A DNA stretch of 64,000 nt from Pseudonocardia ammonioxydans. GTDB lineage: Bacteria > Actinomycetota > Actinomycetes > Mycobacteriales > Pseudonocardiaceae. Each line of letters opens with the position of its first letter. Position 1 is the stretch's first letter. The position numbers and the translations under genes were made by a program. The DNA is taken from the NCBI RefSeq assembly GCF_900115005.1, contig NZ_FOUY01000004.1:124001-188000 (forward strand), in the 5' to 3' direction. This document shows, piece by piece, positions 1 through 7,875 of this stretch. The notes under the pieces were generated by a model that did no database searches, was not told the origin of the DNA, and was given only the letters and a program-made list of their open reading frames with translations.

Positions 1-718
1 ACCCGGGCGCCGCCGTGCGGAGCTGCTCGCGGGTCATCAGCGTGTAGGTCTTCTCGGCTTCGCGGTTGGTGACCCGGTCCCAGGACGCCGCGGCCAGCGC
101 CGTCTCCAGCTCCATGACCTGCTCGGCGACCCGGCCCGGCTCGGCCAGGCCGACCAGCTCGGCCAGGCGCCGCAGGTGCTCGACGTACTCGGTGCGGATC
201 TCGGCCGAGTCGTCCTCGCGGTAGTAGGCCTCGTCGGGCAGCCCCAGGCCGGACTGGTTGAGGTTGACCAGGTAGCGCGAGGAGTCCTTGGCGTCGGTCG
301 CGATGAACTCGCCGAACAGCGCGACGCGGCCCTCGCGCTGGCGCCGCCCCAGCACGCCGGCGAGCGCGGCCCGGTCGGGAGCGGCGTAGACCTCGTCCAG
401 CAGCGGGCGCAGCGGTCCCACCCCGAGCTGCTCGGCGCGGTCGACGTCCATGAACGAGGCGTAGAGATCGCCGACCTTGCGGGCCTCGCTGCCGGGCTCG
501 GCGGAGCCGTCGGCGCACTCGGCGACGATCGCGTGCACCTGCTCCTCGGCGCGGTCGCGCAGCACCCGGAACGCACCGTCCTGCGAGCGGTCCTCGGGGA
601 TCTCGTGGGTGGCCAGCCACCGGCCGTTGACGTGGGCGAACAGGTCGTCCTGCGGGCGGACGCCGGGATCGACCCAGCGCAGGTCGAGGCCGGAGTGCTT
701 CGGCTCGGTGGTCGTCAT
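1..718 (-). CDS. M13-family metallopeptidase (neprilysin/PepO-like), N-terminal part only
   Basis: The frame starts at ATG 718-716 and runs off the left edge, so about 239 N-terminal residues are visible. The segment DDLFAHVNGRWL (residues 24-35), followed by an IPEDRS-type stretch, is the characteristic start of the M13 catalytic unit. The following helical region with YYREDD and the VYAAPDRAALAGVLG stretch also fits the family N-lobe. The zinc HExxH motif would be in the C-terminal half outside the window and cannot be checked. There is no signal peptide or membrane anchor, so the protein is probably a cytoplasmic zinc oligopeptidase, as usual for actinobacterial PepO-like enzymes. It is divergent from the next gene, with an 84-bp gap. 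Confidence 0.85.
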   Translation of the reverse strand, partial: MTTTEPKHSGLDLRWVDPGVRPQDDLFAHVNGRWLATHEIPEDRSQDGAFRVLRDRAEEQVHAIVAECADGSAEPGSEARKVGDLYASFMDVDRAEQLGVGPLRPLLDEVYAAPDRAALAGVLGRRQREGRVALFGEFIATDAKDSSRYLVNLNQSGLGLPDEAYYREDDSAEIRTEYVEHLRRLAELVGLAEPGRVAEQVMELETALAAASWDRVTNREAEKTYTLMTREQLRTAAPG

Positions 719-802
719 GGGGCCCATCCTGCCTGCCGGGGCCGACGGTTTCGAGCAACCGGGCGGCTGTTCGCGCAGGGTGGACCGGTAGAACGGCCAC
801 CG

Positions 803-1444
803 ATGAACGACATGTGGGACGAGCTGTTCGAACCGCCCGACCCGGAGGACGTCCTCGGCGATCTGTACGAGCTCGCGGTGGCGGTGTTCGACCTGTGGCG
901 CAACGGCTCCGAACCGGCGTGGGTGGCGTGGGCGTGGGGTGTGCTGACCTCGGCGGGCCTGACGGCGGCGCGCACCGAGTACGAGCGCGGTGAACTGGTG
1001 CTGCGGCTGGCGGCGCTGCGCGCGTTCCACCGGGAGTTCTGTGCCCGGGCGTTCGGGATCGGGGAACCCGGGGAGCCGGACCTGGACCCGGACCGGGTGC
1101 TCGGTGATCATCCACGCCTGCACCCGGTGCTGCTCGGCGTGATCGCGGAGCGGCGCGGGCTCGACCTCGCCGACGGCACCGGCGCCGGTGAGATCGACTT
1201 CGACGTCGCGGTCACGACGACGGCGCTGGACCGGCTGGTGGCCACGGAGTACCGCCGCGTCGTCCCGGCCCTGCTCGCGGGGGCCGGTGCGGCCGAGGTG
1301 GCGGCCGCGACCTGGGCGTCGTCGCTCGACGACGTCCGCTACCCGCTGCCCGGCCACGAGATCCGTGCCCTCACGACCACCGACGTCACGCCGCAGGCCC
1401 GGGCTGCGTTCGACTGGGTGCGCTCGGGCGCCCGCCCGGGCTGA
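803..1444 (+). CDS. Hypothetical protein, 213 aa
   Basis: I do not recognise this protein. The ATG at 803 is chosen because upstream codons of the same open frame lie antisense to the M13 peptidase gene. The product is soluble and acidic at its N-terminus (DELFEPPDPEDVLGDL). It is rich in Trp and Ala around residues 30-50 and has no signal peptide, membrane segment or cysteine motif. The composition (Ala/Arg/Leu-rich helices, VATEYRRVVPALLAG around residue 135) suggests an all-helical domain. It ends 89 bp before the dioxygenase gene on the same strand, so co-transcription is possible but not shown. Confidence 0.6.
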   Translation: MNDMWDELFEPPDPEDVLGDLYELAVAVFDLWRNGSEPAWVAWAWGVLTSAGLTAARTEYERGELVLRLAALRAFHREFCARAFGIGEPGEPDLDPDRVLGDHPRLHPVLLGVIAERRGLDLADGTGAGEIDFDVAVTTTALDRLVATEYRRVVPALLAGAGAAEVAAATWASSLDDVRYPLPGHEIRALTTTDVTPQARAAFDWVRSGARPG

Positions 1445-1533
1445 GCGGTCGCCGCGGGCCGGGCGACCGGTGCCGGCCGGCCCGGGCGGGGACGGACTTG
1501 TCCGGACACGGGTCGGCGACGCACCATCTGGCC

Positions 1534-2445
1534 GTGACCCTTTCTCTCGATCGGACCCGGTCCACGCCCGCCATCGACCTGCTGGAGGGCGAGCGCCTGC
1601 TCTGCCGCCTGCCCGGCGACGGGCCGGACCGACCGTTCGAGCTGTTCACCCTCACCCCGGTCGGGCGGACGCTCGGGGCCGAGATCACCGGCGTCGATCT
1701 GCGGGAGGAGCCGTCCGCCGAACTGCGCGCGGAGATCCACCGGGCGCTGCTGGAGTGGAAGGTCCTGTTCTTCCCCGGGCAGGAGGTGACCGGGGCGCAG
1801 CAGCGGGCGTTCGGCGCGCTGTGGGGCCCGCTGGAGACCAACCCGATGCTGGACCGGGGTGACTCCGCCGACGTGGTGCGGTTCGGGGCCGGGCAGCGGA
1901 CCTACGAGAACATCTGGCACGCCGACACCACGTTCCGGCCCGAGCCGGCGATGGGGGCGGTGCTGCGGATGGTGCAGACGCCGCCGTTCGGCGGGGACAC
2001 CCTGTGGGCGGACATGGCCGCCGCGTACGACAACCTCGGCGACGACGTGCGGGCCCGCATCGACGACGCGGTCGCCGTGCACGACATGGTCCCCGGTTTC
2101 GCCCGCTTCCTCGACCCGGACAAGCTCGCCCGGCTGCAGGACCGGTTCCCGCCGGTCACTCACCCCGTCGTCCGGACGCACCCGGAGACCGGACGCCGGA
2201 CGCTGTTCGTGAACGCGTCGTTCACCACCGAGATCGTGGGGATGGCGCGCGAGGAGTCGGACGCGCTGCTGCGGCACCTGTTCGCGCAGGCCCACGTGCC
2301 CGAGTACCAGGTCCGGTACCGCTGGGCCGAGGGCACCGTCGCGTTCTGGGACAACCGGGCCACCCAGCACTACGCCGTCGGTGACTACCACCCGCACAAG
2401 CGGGTCGCCGAGCGCGTGGCGATCGCGGGGGACCGGCCGTACTAG
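1534..2445 (+). CDS. TauD/TfdA-family Fe(II)/2-oxoglutarate-dependent dioxygenase
   Basis: The protein has 303 residues when read from GTG 1534; an upstream TTG would add 12. The family iron triad is visible: H129-A-D131 in IWHADTTF and the distal H279 in ATQHYAVGDY. The 2-oxoglutarate arginine is probably R290 or R294 in the C-terminal HKRVAERVAI segment. The N-terminal GAEITGVDLRE and VLFFPGQEVT segments are typical of taurine/2,4-D dioxygenases. The family hydroxylates sulfonates, phenoxyacetates, alkyl sulfates or related small acids, releasing succinate and CO2. The substrate cannot be read from sequence, and no sulfonate transporter lies next to it. The enzyme is cytoplasmic. Confidence 0.9.
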   Translation: MTLSLDRTRSTPAIDLLEGERLLCRLPGDGPDRPFELFTLTPVGRTLGAEITGVDLREEPSAELRAEIHRALLEWKVLFFPGQEVTGAQQRAFGALWGPLETNPMLDRGDSADVVRFGAGQRTYENIWHADTTFRPEPAMGAVLRMVQTPPFGGDTLWADMAAAYDNLGDDVRARIDDAVAVHDMVPGFARFLDPDKLARLQDRFPPVTHPVVRTHPETGRRTLFVNASFTTEIVGMAREESDALLRHLFAQAHVPEYQVRYRWAEGTVAFWDNRATQHYAVGDYHPHKRVAERVAIAGDRPY

Positions 2446-2472
2446 GACGGCCGTTCCCGGGAGTTCCGGAGC

Positions 2473-2961
2473 TCAGGAACCGGAGGCCCGGCGCCACGGA
2501 CGGCGCCGGGGCTCCGGGGCCTGCTCCTCGTCGACCGGTGCGGCGATCGCCAGGCGTCCGACCTGCTCGTTGAGCACCTTGAGGTGCACCCGGACGTCGT
2601 CGTGCGTGGGATCCAGCACCGCCTGCTCGGCGATCTCGGCGGCCTGGTCCACCGAGTGCTTCAGTGAGGACTTCGCCTTGTCCAGCCGGTTCGCGATCCG
2701 GCGGGCCGGGGGCTCGGTGATCCGGAACCGGGCCGGCTGGATCGAGTCGCCGACCGCCGCGAGCCGCTGCACGGCCTCCAGCTCGGTGTCGAGCCGCTTG
2801 CCGATCTCGGTGAGCCACGTCCGCACCTGCATCGCGGTGATCACCGAGGTGATCCGGTGGAAGCGCTCGACCTGCTCGGTGCAGTCGGCCACATAGGACT
2901 TCCAGTACCGCGACAGCGGGGCGGGCGGCGGCTCGGCGGCGGACGGTCGCAGGCGTGGCAC
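2473..2961 (-). CDS. Hypothetical protein, 162 aa, helical
   Basis: No family is recognised. The GTG at 2961-2959 is the most plausible start, because the open frame upstream of it lies antisense to threonine synthase. The protein begins with a Pro/Ala-rich stretch. It then has a long helical region (RYWKSYVADCTEQVERFHRIT, about residues 16-36, then LTEIGKRLDTELEAVQRLAA) with heptad-like hydrophobic spacing, and a basic Pro/Arg-rich tail. There is no membrane segment or signal peptide. It is convergent with the dioxygenase gene, with only 27 bp between the stops. It follows threonine synthase on the same strand after 70 bp. Confidence 0.55.
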   Translation of the reverse strand: MPRLRPSAAEPPPAPLSRYWKSYVADCTEQVERFHRITSVITAMQVRTWLTEIGKRLDTELEAVQRLAAVGDSIQPARFRITEPPARRIANRLDKAKSSLKHSVDQAAEIAEQAVLDPTHDDVRVHLKVLNEQVGRLAIAAPVDEEQAPEPRRRPWRRASGS

Positions 2962-3031
2962 GGCTACAGGGTGCCGGACCGGCAGGGCGCCGGGCCCCGC
3001 GGGTCGGTGCCGCCGGCCCGCCCGGTGCGGA

Positions 3032-4357
3032 TCACGGGATGTGCCCGTCGGCCGCGAGCACCGGTGGGGCGGCGGCGACCGTGTCCGGGTAGAGCAGCCC
3101 GCTGCCGGTGTTGAGCACGACGACCGACTCGCTCCCGTTAAGCCACCCGGACTCGCGCAGCCGCCCGGCCGCGGCGACGCACGCGGCGCCCTCCGGGCAG
3201 ATCCAGGCCCCCTCGTCGCGGGCGAGCGCGTGCTCGGCGGCGAGCAGCTCCGCGTCGGAGACGGCGACGGCGGTGCCGCCGGTGTCGTGGACGGCGTCGA
3301 GCACCAGGAAGTCGCCCAGTGCCTTCGGCACGGTGATCCCGAACGCGACCGTGCGCGGGTCGGCGGGCGGCTCCGAGCTGCGGAGCCCCGCGGCGAACGC
3401 GTCGACGATCGGGGCACAGCCCTCTGCCTGCACGGCCACCAGCCGGGGCATCGGGCCGGCGAGCCGGCCGAGCTCGACCAGCTCCTGCAGCGCCTTGTGG
3501 ATCGCGATGATCCCGACCCCGCCGCCGGTGGGGTAGAGGATCACGTCCGGGGCCCGCCCGCCGAGCTGCTCGACGATCTCGTAGCCCATCGTCTTCTTGC
3601 CCTCGACCCGGTAGGGCTCCTTGAGCGTCGAGGTGTCCTGGTAGCCGGCGCCCCGTTCGTTGCGCCGGGCGACGGCGTCGGCGACGAGCCGGCCCGCGTC
3701 GCCGATCAGCCCGTCGACCAGGTACAGCTCCGCACCGGACACGACGCACTCGCGCCGGGTGATCTCCGGGGCGTCCACTGGCATCGCGATCAGCGCGCCG
3801 AGCCCGGCGCGGGCGGCGTAGCAGGCCCAGGCCGCGCCGGCGTTGCCGTTGGTCGGCATCGCGATCGCCCGGACCCCGAGCTCGGCGGCCCGGGAGACGC
3901 CGACGGCGGCCCCGCGCGCCTTGAACGCGCCGGTCGGCACCAGCCCCTCGTCCTTCATCAGGAGACGGGGCAGCCCGAGCCGGGCGCCGGCCCGGGGCAG
4001 CGGCAGCAGCGGTGTCATGCCCTCGCCCAGCGTCACGACGCGCGCGGGATCCCGTACCGGCAGGACCTCGTGGTAGCGCCAGAGGTCCGGCGGCCGGCCG
4101 GCGACCTCGGCGCGGGTCATGAGCTCCCGCGCGCGGTCGAGGTCGTAACGGGCGAGCAGGGGCGCACCCGCGTCGGAGAGCCCGGCGACGGTGTCGGCGT
4201 CGTGGCGGGCCCCGGTCCGGGAGCACTCCAGGTGGGAGAGCGTCGAGAAGGGAGTGTGCACGCCGTCAGCGGACCCCGCGGCGGCGCCTGCGGGCAAGCC
4301 GTGAGGCGGATGTCCGATCTGTCCCGCTCCGGGCGATACGGGTACCGTGGTGGTCAT
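3032..4357 (-). CDS. thrC: Threonine synthase (PLP-dependent)
   Basis: Threonine synthase converts O-phosphohomoserine to threonine and phosphate. The 441-residue product shows the fold-type II PLP lysine in PTGAFKARG (K146), an N-terminal FSTLSHLECSRTG segment typical of actinobacterial and archaeal threonine synthases, the glycine-rich phosphate loop YPTGGGVG, and PTNGNAGAAWA. The first 30-odd residues (MTTTVPVSPGAGQ...) are poorly conserved in character. An internal GTG at 4261, just before HTPFSTLSHLEC, could be the real start. The ATG at 4357-4355 overlaps the ATG of the divergent membrane-protein gene in a single CATG. No thrA or thrB lies nearby, so this may be a stand-alone or paralogous copy. 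Confidence 0.82.
   Translation of the reverse strand: MTTTVPVSPGAGQIGHPPHGLPAGAAAGSADGVHTPFSTLSHLECSRTGARHDADTVAGLSDAGAPLLARYDLDRARELMTRAEVAGRPPDLWRYHEVLPVRDPARVVTLGEGMTPLLPLPRAGARLGLPRLLMKDEGLVPTGAFKARGAAVGVSRAAELGVRAIAMPTNGNAGAAWACYAARAGLGALIAMPVDAPEITRRECVVSGAELYLVDGLIGDAGRLVADAVARRNERGAGYQDTSTLKEPYRVEGKKTMGYEIVEQLGGRAPDVILYPTGGGVGIIAIHKALQELVELGRLAGPMPRLVAVQAEGCAPIVDAFAAGLRSSEPPADPRTVAFGITVPKALGDFLVLDAVHDTGGTAVAVSDAELLAAEHALARDEGAWICPEGAACVAAAGRLRESGWLNGSESVVVLNTGSGLLYPDTVAAAPPVLAADGHIP
4343..4348 (+). promoter_or_regulatory. Candidate -10 hexamer for a leaderless transcript
   Basis: TACCGT (TANNNT class) lies 7 nt before the ATG at 4356, and no purine-rich ribosome site is visible. That spacing would put the first transcribed base at or next to the start codon. 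No convincing -35 hexamer is seen. Confidence 0.4.
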
Positions 4358-4724
4358 GCCGCCGACGGCCCCATCGCGCACGGGCGCGGCGCGTCGGCCG
4401 TTGATCAGGTGGGACGTCGCGCTCGCGGGCTCCGCCCTCGCCCTGTCCGGGATGCTGATCGCGCTGGGCGTGTTCGGCGGGGTCTTCCTCGTCGCGTTCC
4501 TCGACTACTGCCCGCCGACGACCTGCAGTTCCTCGCGGGTCCTGGTCTCCGTGAGCTGCGCGGTCGTCGTCGCCGTCGCGGCCGGGATCGCCGGCTCGGC
4601 GATCACCGTGCTGCGCATCGTGGAGCGCCGGATCTCCTGGCCGTTCGCGATCGTGACGCTCGCCGTCGTGGGGACGGCGATCGCCGTCGGCGCCGTCGAC
4701 TACACCAGCGCGATCGGGTACTGA
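4356..4724 (+). CDS. Small integral membrane protein, 122 aa
   Basis: No named family is recognised. After a short basic N-terminus (PSRTGAARRPLIRW), three long hydrophobic segments are visible: about residues 21-45 (ALAGSALALSGMLIALGVFG...), 55-80 (VLVSVSCAVVVAVAAGIAGS) and 88-113 (SWPFAIVTLAVVGTAIAVGA). A CPPTTC pair in the first loop could form an extracytoplasmic disulfide. The ATG at 4356 overlaps the ATG of the divergent threonine synthase. An in-frame GTG at 4347 is an alternative start. It probably sits in the cytoplasmic membrane; its function is unknown. Confidence 0.7.
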   Translation: MPPTAPSRTGAARRPLIRWDVALAGSALALSGMLIALGVFGGVFLVAFLDYCPPTTCSSSRVLVSVSCAVVVAVAAGIAGSAITVLRIVERRISWPFAIVTLAVVGTAIAVGAVDYTSAIGY

Positions 4725-4751
4725 GCGCCTCCCGCGGCCCGGAGCGCCGGG

Positions 4752-5117
4752 TCAGTCCTTCAGCCAGGCGTACGCGGTCTGGCGGGAGATCCCCAACGCC
4801 GACGCCATCGCGCTGATCTCGCACCCCGCCTCGCGGCCCGCGCGCAGCAGCTCCTTCTGCCGGTTCCGCAGCTCCTCCAGCTCGGAACCGACCGCGCGCA
4901 TCCGGGTCAGCAGCTCCTCGGCGTCATCGGAGGTCCGTCGCCGACCGGCGCCGGGCCGGTCCCACGACCGGACCTCGTCGGCGTCCCACACCTTCCGGCC
5001 CGCGGGACCGGGCTCCGGCAGTGCCGTGGGCGCCTGCCCGCGGCTGACGTAGGAGTTCCAGGTGCCCACCCGTACGCCCCAGTGCGCAGCGCAGTCGTCG
5101 GCGGTCCAGCTCGTCAC
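4752..5117 (-). CDS. Helix-turn-helix DNA-binding protein, 121 aa
   Basis: The N-terminal half (TADDCAAHWGVRVGTWNSYVSR followed by APTALPEPGP and KVWDADEVRSWD) resembles the winged-helix or excisionase-like MerR fold used by small actinobacterial DNA-binding proteins. The C-terminal segment (AMASALGISRQTAYAWLKD, about residues 103-121) is a second classical helix-turn-helix of the Hin/Sigma-70 region-4 type. A charged helix links them. It is probably a transcriptional regulator or DNA-architectural protein. It lies 46 bp downstream of dinB on the same strand, and its target is unknown. Confidence 0.72.
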   Translation of the reverse strand: MTSWTADDCAAHWGVRVGTWNSYVSRGQAPTALPEPGPAGRKVWDADEVRSWDRPGAGRRRTSDDAEELLTRMRAVGSELEELRNRQKELLRAGREAGCEISAMASALGISRQTAYAWLKD

Positions 5118-5163
5118 GGCCCCAGCCTCCCACCCGCCTGCGGTGCCGACCCCGCGTGGGCTC

Positions 5164-6204
5164 TCAGGCGGGTTCGGTGAGCTCCGCGCGTACGCCCAGC
5201 AGCCGCACCGGGCGGTCGGGATCGAGCTCGTCGAGCAGCTGCGCGGCGACGTCGGCGATGGCGTCCGCGCCGCGCCCGGGCGGGTCCAGCGCGCGGCTGC
5301 GGGTGGTGGTGCGGAACGACCGCGTCCGCACCCGGATGCCGACGCGCACGCAGTCGCGGTCCTCGGCCGCGACGTCGGCGGCGACCCGGTGGGCGAGCGT
5401 GCGCAGCTCGGTGTGCAGGGCGGCGCGGTCGGTGAGGTCGGTGGGGAACGTCGTCTCCCGGCTGCGCGAGCGCGGCACCCACGGGCCGGTCTCCAGCTCG
5501 GTGCGGCCCATCCCGCGGCCCAGCGAGACGTAGTACGGCCCGCGGTTCGGGCCGAGCCGGGCGGCGACGTCGCCGGGGCGGGACTCCGCGAGCCGGGTGA
5601 CCGTGGTGATCCCGAGCTCGGCCAGCGCCCGTGCGGTGGCGCGTCCGATGCCCGGCAGTGCTTCGGGCGGGTCGGCGCCGAGGGTGGCGAACCAGTTCGC
5701 CGCGGTCAGCTCGGCGATCCCGCCGGGCTTCGCGTAGCCGGTGGCGGTCTTCGCCCGCAGCGTGTTGTCGCCGATCCCGACCGCGCAGGACAGCCCGGTC
5801 GTCGCCACGGTCCCGCGGATGCGGTGGGCGAGCTCCCGCGGGTCACCGTCGGTGCCGACGAACGCCTCGTCCCAGCCGATCACCTCGACCGGCTCGCCGA
5901 GGCCGCGCAACAGGCGCATCACCTCGTCGGACACCTGCTCGTAGTACGTCGTGTCCGAGGGCAGGAAGACCGCGTCCGTCTCGGCCAGCCGGCGGCGGGC
6001 CAGGCGCATCGGCATCCCGGACCGCACGCCGTACCCGCGGGCCTCGTACGAGGCCGTGGCGACGACCGTGCGGGCGTGCGGGTCGTCGAGCTGCCCGGCG
6101 TCCCCGCCCACCACCAGTGGCCTCCCGGCGAGCTCGGGCCGGCGCAGCAGTTCGGCCGCGGCCAGGAACTGGTCGAGGTCGGCGTGCAGGATCCAGCGGC
6201 TCAT
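5164..6204 (-). CDS. dinB: DNA polymerase IV (Y-family translesion polymerase)
   Basis: The 346-residue product shows Y-family features. Catalytic D9 is in WILHADLDQF, D112-E113 are in IGWDEAFVG, and the nucleotide-binding YEARGYGVRSGMPM (about residues 53-66) is present. A thumb helix-hairpin-helix lies at LPGIGRATARALAELG, and a little-finger domain containing ETTFPTDL ends the protein. Like other DinB proteins it should copy past damaged bases with low fidelity. No C-terminal beta-clamp QxxLxLF motif is obvious; the tail is VRLLGVRAELTEPA. The ATG at 6204-6202 is followed upstream by a tandem-repeat tract. No SOS box is recognisable. Confidence 0.92.
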   Translation of the reverse strand: MSRWILHADLDQFLAAAELLRRPELAGRPLVVGGDAGQLDDPHARTVVATASYEARGYGVRSGMPMRLARRRLAETDAVFLPSDTTYYEQVSDEVMRLLRGLGEPVEVIGWDEAFVGTDGDPRELAHRIRGTVATTGLSCAVGIGDNTLRAKTATGYAKPGGIAELTAANWFATLGADPPEALPGIGRATARALAELGITTVTRLAESRPGDVAARLGPNRGPYYVSLGRGMGRTELETGPWVPRSRSRETTFPTDLTDRAALHTELRTLAHRVAADVAAEDRDCVRVGIRVRTRSFRTTTRSRALDPPGRGADAIADVAAQLLDELDPDRPVRLLGVRAELTEPA

Positions 6205-6219
6205 CGCCGTGAGAATGCC

Positions 6220-6322
6220 GCAGGAGCAGCGAGAACGTGCGCAGGAGCAGCGAGTGTGTGAGCAGGCGCAGCGAGAACGTGCAGGCGCAGCGAGTACGTG
6301 CGCAGGCGCGGCGGGACTGCGC
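6220..6322. repeat. Imperfect tandem repeat, 21-bp unit, five copies
   Basis: The units start with GCAGGAGCAGCGAGAACGTG at 6220. They continue at 6241, 6262 (19 bp), 6281 and 6302, each opening GCAGGMGCRGCG and ending in a variable 8-9 bp. The tract fills the gap between the dinB start and the stop of the upstream minus-strand gene at 6350. Confidence 0.85.
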
Positions 6323-6349
6323 GCAGCGCGGTGAGGACGCCGATGCGCG

Positions 6350-6928
6350 TCAGGGGCGCAGGGCCGTGACGACCCAGCGCAGCGTGGCGCGGTCGGTGCA
6401 GCTGGCGAGCAGCTCGGCCTGCTCGACGTCCGCGGCGTCGTGGCTCCGCGCGTCGAACAGGTCCTCGACGACGCCCGGGACGTCGAGGTGCTCCCCGCTC
6501 AGCGCCCGCCCGGGACCGGTCAGCCGCAGCCGCGCCACCAGCAGTCGCAGCGCGCGGTGGCCGAGCACCCGCATCCCCGGGGTCAGCAGCGGGGACGACG
6601 GTGCCGGCCCGCGGTCGGCCGCGGCGTGCCGTCCCGGCGGCGGGACCGCACCCGGGAGCCCGCCGGGCAGGGTCACGGCCGACACGGCGATCACGCCGCC
6701 GTCGAGCATCGCCCAGGCGTCGGTGGCCGGGCGGTGGACCTCCCGGCCGGACGCGGCAGGCAGGTCGTGGTGGGCGAGCCAGCGGCGCAGCCGCGGGCGG
6801 AGGTCCCAGCGGACGTCGAACACCCCGTCACCGAGCTCGGACGGGGTGAACACCTCGTTCCAGTGCGGACCGGTGGGTCCACCGCCGACATCCTCGCGGC
6901 CGACCTCGGCCTCCGGCTGGATCGCCAT
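6350..6928 (-). CDS. Hypothetical protein, 192 aa
   Basis: No family is recognised. The ATG at 6928 (MAIQPEAEVGRED) is preferred. A longer reading from 7024 would add 32 low-complexity residues. The protein contains a conserved-looking core, HWNEVFTPSELGDGVFDVRW (about residues 23-42), then DLPAASGREVHRPATDAWAML and a C-terminal helical part (DVPGVVEDLFDARSHDAADVEQAELL). There is no signal peptide or membrane segment. It lies upstream of dinB on the same strand but is separated from it by the 21-bp repeat tract, so an operon is uncertain. Confidence 0.55.
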   Translation of the reverse strand: MAIQPEAEVGREDVGGGPTGPHWNEVFTPSELGDGVFDVRWDLRPRLRRWLAHHDLPAASGREVHRPATDAWAMLDGGVIAVSAVTLPGGLPGAVPPPGRHAAADRGPAPSSPLLTPGMRVLGHRALRLLVARLRLTGPGRALSGEHLDVPGVVEDLFDARSHDAADVEQAELLASCTDRATLRWVVTALRP

Positions 6929-7271
6929 CGCCTGCACCCCCCGGGCACGCTCGCCTGCCGGCCCGGGAACCGGATCCGCTGCCGTCGGGGACCCGGTGAG
7001 TGATGTCACGCCCGAGCCGGGCAATCAGGATACGTGCAGCTGAAAGGGTGTACAGGTCGGTGCACACGGCCGTACCCGCTGGTGTGACAACCTCTCCGGA
7101 ACCGCTGCGAACGGCGCAGTACACACGCCGGAATGCAGGGCCTTCTGACGCTCCGTCAGCGGATCGGGTTGCCTGTCGGTGATGCATGACACGATCGTGC
7201 GACCCCGCGGGCGGCGGTAACGAGGCAGGATGTCCGCAGCGATCCACAGGTGACGGTGACGTGGAGGCGAC
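6929..7271. other. Intergenic region with a short hairpin
   Basis: This is a 343-bp divergent spacer between the 6928 minus gene and the 7272 plus gene. It holds a perfect dyad CTGACG-CTC-CGTCAG (7145-7159), which could be an operator or a weak hairpin. The region is less GC-rich than its neighbours and probably carries promoters for both genes, but no consensus -35/-10 pair is convincing. Confidence 0.35.
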
Positions 7272-7700
7272 ATGGACGGGCAGTTCGACAGGATTCCGGC
7301 GGTGCACCCGGGGCTCATCCCGGCCGCGCGACGCTCGGTGGAGACGCTGCCGTCGGGTCGTGGTGTCGTCGACGCCGACCGTGGACGGGTGCTCGGCCGC
7401 TACGCGCGCCTGATGCGGTCCGGACGGCCCGAGGTCTGCCGGCCCGGGCGCCGGGAGGTCGAGGACCGCGAACGGTTCGGCGCCGCCGGGGCGGCCGGGA
7501 GCGACGGCAAGGTCATCTACCCGGACCGGGACGCCGCCGAGTGTGCGGCACGCGAGCTCGAGGCGCTCGGCGGGCGGCCGCAGCGGGCGTACCTGTGCCG
7601 GCGATCGCGGCGCGGGCACTACCACCTGACGACCGACCAGGTCGCCGAGCGTCGCCAGATCCCGGCCGAGCTGATCCCGCAGCCCCGCCGCGGCGGCTGA
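7272..7700 (+). CDS. Hypothetical protein, 142 aa
   Basis: The ATG at 7272 follows a purine-rich GTGGAGGCGAC, a good ribosome site. The C-terminal half has a pattern seen in short actinobacterial proteins of unknown role: KVIYPDRDAAECAARELEAL, then QRAYLCRRSRRGHYHLTTDQ (about residues 79-121). The AYxCxxSxxGHxHL stretch has one Cys and two His, which could bind a metal or nucleic acid, but a full zinc-finger ligand set is not visible. The N-terminal 70 residues are Arg-rich and probably disordered. No enzymatic motif is found. Confidence 0.65.
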   Translation: MDGQFDRIPAVHPGLIPAARRSVETLPSGRGVVDADRGRVLGRYARLMRSGRPEVCRPGRREVEDRERFGAAGAAGSDGKVIYPDRDAAECAARELEALGGRPQRAYLCRRSRRGHYHLTTDQVAERRQIPAELIPQPRRGG

Positions 7701-7772
7701 CGGCAACCTTGCAATCTCCCTTCCGGGGCGACACCGCCCGGCCGGTGTGATGCGCGGCACACGCTGATCGTC

Positions 7773-7825
7773 TAGCGTGGGTGTGGCGATGGTCACGAAC
7801 ACCCGATGGTCGTGGGTGCCATCGC
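7773..7825 (+). promoter_or_regulatory. Candidate -10 hexamer and structured 5' leader
   Basis: A TAGCGT hexamer (7773-7778) is followed by a dyad. GCGATGG (7786-7792) pairs with CCATCGC (7819-7825), enclosing a second stem CACCC (7800-7804) with GGGTG (7814-7818). An alternative pairing CACGA (7794-7798) with TCGTG (7810-7814) competes with the inner stem. The next start codon is 50 bp downstream, behind a GGGAGGG ribosome site. Confidence 0.4.
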
Positions 7826-7875
7826 GCCGAACCGACGCGGACCACCGCACGCCGACGCACCGGGAGGGATCTTCC

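Noticed and set aside
176..802. N-terminal extension of the 803-1444 protein from an upstream start
   Set aside because: This stretch is antisense to the clearly coding M13 peptidase gene, and its translation is low-complexity.
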